Origin: Trogon surrucura
Lineage: Eukaryota > Chordata > Aves > Trogoniformes > Trogonidae
Length of the DNA: 64,000 bases
Direction: 5' to 3'
Assembly: GCA_020746105.1 (NCBI GenBank)
Contig: CM036622.1
Coordinates: 21,553,487 to 21,617,486, forward strand
In this document: positions 61,348 to 64,000 of the stretch, one piece after another
How positions within the stretch are numbered: position 1 is the first letter of the stretch
Layout: each line of letters begins with the position of its first letter
The notes under the pieces: model-generated
Told to the model about the DNA's origin: nothing
What the model saw: the letters and a program-made list of their open reading frames with translations, nothing else
Database searches by the model: none
Program-made: the position numbers and the translations under genes

Positions 61348-61497
61348 CCAAACTGTTTTTATCTCAACCCGACAAGCCTCTGCCTACTGCTGCTTCCGGG
61401 CTCTCCTCCTCACTCCCAGTAGGGGGGAAGCGAGCGAGGAAGTGACTGCGTGGTGCCTTTGTCTCTCCCTGCTGGTCAGTCGGCTTGAACCACGACA

Positions 61498-61502
61498 CCC
61501 TC
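61498..61502. repeat. Target-site duplication, right copy
   Basis: CCCTC, pairing with the copy at 61062-61066. A 6-bp reading (ACCCTC) is also possible because the LTR ends in A. Confidence 0.9.
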
Positions 61503-64000
61503 ACTTAGTGCATGCTGTTTGTTGGCACAGAGTGTTGGCATGCACCTTTGTTTTCACACAATATACAGTTTCAGCTTGGCTTAGCACTTGACAACCTCAG
61601 TATCAATGCAAGCACTCACAAAAGTAAAGGTCGTTGATTTTAATCGCAAGTATTTGAGATTATTTTTTTTACGATCGCCACTGTCTAACATACAATTAGG
61701 CTTTCATGCCCAGAATGCGTTTCAAGAACTGCCAGTAATTCTCATTCCATATACAGTAATTTTTATGCCAATACATATGCTTTATATCTAATGGCAAGTA
61801 TATTTGGGAGAGTGGAAGGTTAATCTTTTATAGACAGTCCAAAAAAATAAAATCTGGGAAAGGAATGGAAACATGCGTACTCAGCAAGAACCCTAGGAGG
61901 AAAAACTTTCTAGGTGATTAAATACAAAAATGAGCATTATCCAATCGGTAAAACCATCGTGGGGCATGTGCACACACCAGTCACAGAAGTTCCTGGAATG
62001 CAGAGTCTTTCGAGCTCAGCTTTTAACAAGGCACTTCTGGACCTGGACACAGGCCAGGTATAAAAGCCCTTGGCCCAGCATGGGCCAATTTACCCAGCTC
62101 TTACGATGGCTATCTAATCTAGTTTATGGGCTTTGAAACAAACTAGGAACACTCAGGCAGTCAGTCACCATTCCTCAGCTGGGGGGACAGATGTGGAGAG
62201 CTGAGCACAAAAGGATTGTTCAGCTAATTTTGCTAACCCAAGACCACTCCCGACTATGGCCTTACATCAAAAAAAGAGAAATGCAGGCAAGGCACCTAGT
62301 ACATCTATTTGTCTAGACATAGCAATGCCAGTTTAAAGAGTGTTTATGACACAGAACTAGTTCTCCTTCCCATCTCTGAAATATAACTATTGATAAAAAC
62401 ATAAAGCACCATTACACTTTGGCTTGACATAATTATATTGACACTGGAGAAAAATTAGGAGTTATTGCATCATTTCAGCTCTATCAGTGTGATTAAGGCA
62501 ATAAAATTTCTGGATACAGATAACTTTCAGACTACCACGCAAGGTACAAATGACAGCTATTGGTGAGTACTGTATAGGTACAAGACTTGATTTCATTAGC
62601 TCTGCCTGAACAGTTTCTAACCATACCGCACTCAGGTTTTTTGATGGATGCAGACCACATGTCATCACTAGAATGACTCAGGTTCACCTCAGGATGTAGT
62701 TGGTTCAATGTAATTAAGCCAACCCCCTACTAGCCTTCAGGGAAATTAATTAGGAACTTCAACTTCCTTTTAAAGTGCACTGGCAAGTAGGAAGAAGAAC
62801 TTAAAAAAATGTTTTTATCCCTTAATAAAGTTCTTTCCACTTATTGCATCAATTTCCTGCTCAATTCAGATCAGCAACAAATACGTATGCTGTTTTGCTT
62901 AGCTTGGCTTTACCTTCGACTTGGTGAGTTTATATTTAAAAAGGAGGAATGAGGATCTATCACTGATAATAACAAAACTAAGGCTTCCCTTTTAAACCAG
63001 AGCGTGATTATGATTTTGAGATTTGAATCACGTAGTTCTTCATCTCGTACCCTTGAGCATTGCCAGAGACAGGAACATTTGCCAGGACAACAAAGGTCGT
63101 GAAACAAGCCAAAACCTTAGTCTTCGGTGAGTAAGCAAGCCCCAAGGGTTTGATCTTGAGGGTTAAAGGAGCCTGCTTGTTCCATAGTCTGCCAGAGTTT
63201 ATTACTGCTAGCAGGAATTGTGTGCTTGATCCTCCATTCCTTTCTTGGATTCAACCCTAGCAAGTGAAATACAGGATTACAACAGAAGTCGCCATAAATA
63301 CATATGACGTAAAAGTGCTTCAAGGATGTAGCAGTTGGTTCCAGCGGAGCCAAATTCATCTTTAGTCCTGATGAGACCCACAAGCCGCTTCTGTCACTAG
63401 CCATGATAAGAGCCACAAGTCAGTCACACAACACATGCAAGTTTCAAGTGAGGTTGAGGGCCTACCCTTTAAAAGCCAGACCCTCCCAGGTAATTTTGAG
63501 TTGGGTTCCCAAAAATGAAGTCTGAAAGAGACACCAGCCATGATCTGCCAGTGTACAGCAGGACAAGATTGTGAGGAGACAGTCTAAGTACCTATGGACA
63601 AAGGAAAATATGTATGATATTTGATAAACAGATGATTAGTGGATATTTGATAAACAGATGATTAATGGGTGAAATGGCTTTCCGGTCCTGAAGCAGCTTT
63701 CAAAAGGAAAAGAGATCTTGAGCTAAAAGAAGGAATGGGAGAAAAAGGTATTAGTCCTGCCATAAACGCATTTTGAGGTGAATGTCAGGTATTTGTATCA
63801 CTTATTATTTTGTGATGACTTCCAGAGCATGAGCATTTCAGTCATCAGAAAATAATTTTAATAGAAGCATCTAATGTTAAACACAGCATTTGAGATCCAT
63901 TTTTCTTGCAGATTTGGTTTCTAAACAACAAATTACAAACATTTCAAGAAGGCTGTATGCAGTTGAAAACCCACAGTCTATACATTACATATGTATAAAT
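61503..64000. other. Unique sequence, nothing recognised
   Basis: AT-rich, short open frames only. Contains the 26-bp tandem duplication listed separately. Confidence 0.55.
63616..63667. repeat. 26-bp tandem duplication
   Basis: GATATTTGATAAACAGATGA begins two adjacent 26-bp copies (63616-63641 and 63642-63667) that differ at one base near the end. Confidence 0.92.

Larger units (their letters stand above)
61067..61497 (+). mobile_element. Solo LTR of an avian endogenous retrovirus, 431 bp
   Basis: Begins TGTACTGGGTTCAGCTGGGA and ends CCACGACA, bounded by TG and CA. A perfect 5-bp target duplication, CCCTC, flanks it at 61062-61066 and 61498-61502. Plus-strand signals in order are a TATATA at 61195-61200 and an ATTAAA polyadenylation signal at 61342-61347, giving the U3-R-U5 layout. 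The wording 'gtttttatctcaaccc' and the terminal ACCACGACA are typical of widespread avian ERV LTRs. No internal viral genes are adjacent. The exact direct repeats and intact signals suggest a fairly recent insertion followed by LTR-LTR recombination. Confidence 0.95.

Overview
This window looks like nuclear DNA from a bird, most likely intergenic or deep-intronic. The sequence is AT-leaning and carries several 5'-truncated CR1 retrotransposons, the dominant LINE family of birds. Two of them keep the diagnostic CR1 3' tail of short ATTCTATG-type or ATTCTGTG-type repeats. There are also two solo LTRs of avian endogenous-retrovirus type and several MIR-like or very old CR1 remnants of the kind kept in amniote genomes. 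I see no bacterial, plasmid or phage gene organisation. I could not recognise any host protein-coding gene, tRNA, rRNA, snRNA or CRISPR array. Apart from the CR1 reading frames, the open frames are short, lack domains I recognise, and mostly fall in repeats or low-complexity DNA.

Layout. 1-7.7 kb is unique DNA with a possible small terminal exon near 2.5-2.8 kb and a self-complementary GT/AT/AC microsatellite at 4.64 kb. A CR1 3' end lies on the minus strand at 7.7-8.25 kb. 8.3-16.4 kb is unique, with an old CR1 remnant at 13.2-13.6 kb. Two CR1 3' ends lie head-to-tail on the plus strand at 16.4-17.5 kb, and a minus-strand CR1 lies at 20.6-21.1 kb. From 24.77 to 27.0 kb there is a distinct GC-rich block with a GC box, a TATA-like box and 55-bp and 180-bp tandem duplications. 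It contains an antisense CR1 scrap and ends in a 438-bp A/G/T satellite; an old CR1 fragment follows. 27.3-47.2 kb is mostly unique, with a degraded CR1 (35.9 kb), MIR-like pieces, a 248-bp uninterrupted purine tract (41.4 kb) and a GATA/GACA array (42.5 kb).

A 1.19-kb solo LTR lies on the minus strand at 47.2-48.4 kb. A CpG-dense block with a CTCF-like motif lies at 53.7-54.4 kb and is the best candidate for host regulatory DNA. A 431-bp solo LTR on the plus strand, with a perfect 5-bp target duplication, lies at 61.07-61.50 kb. The rest is unique sequence.

The identifiable elements are selfish-element remnants rather than a cooperating gene set. I found no convincing new biological system. 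The items most worth a second look are the 24.8-27.0 kb composite block, the 53.7-54.4 kb CpG island, and two splice-flanked open frames (2.5-2.8 kb and 52.77-52.90 kb). Family names come from remembered consensus motifs, not from a database search.
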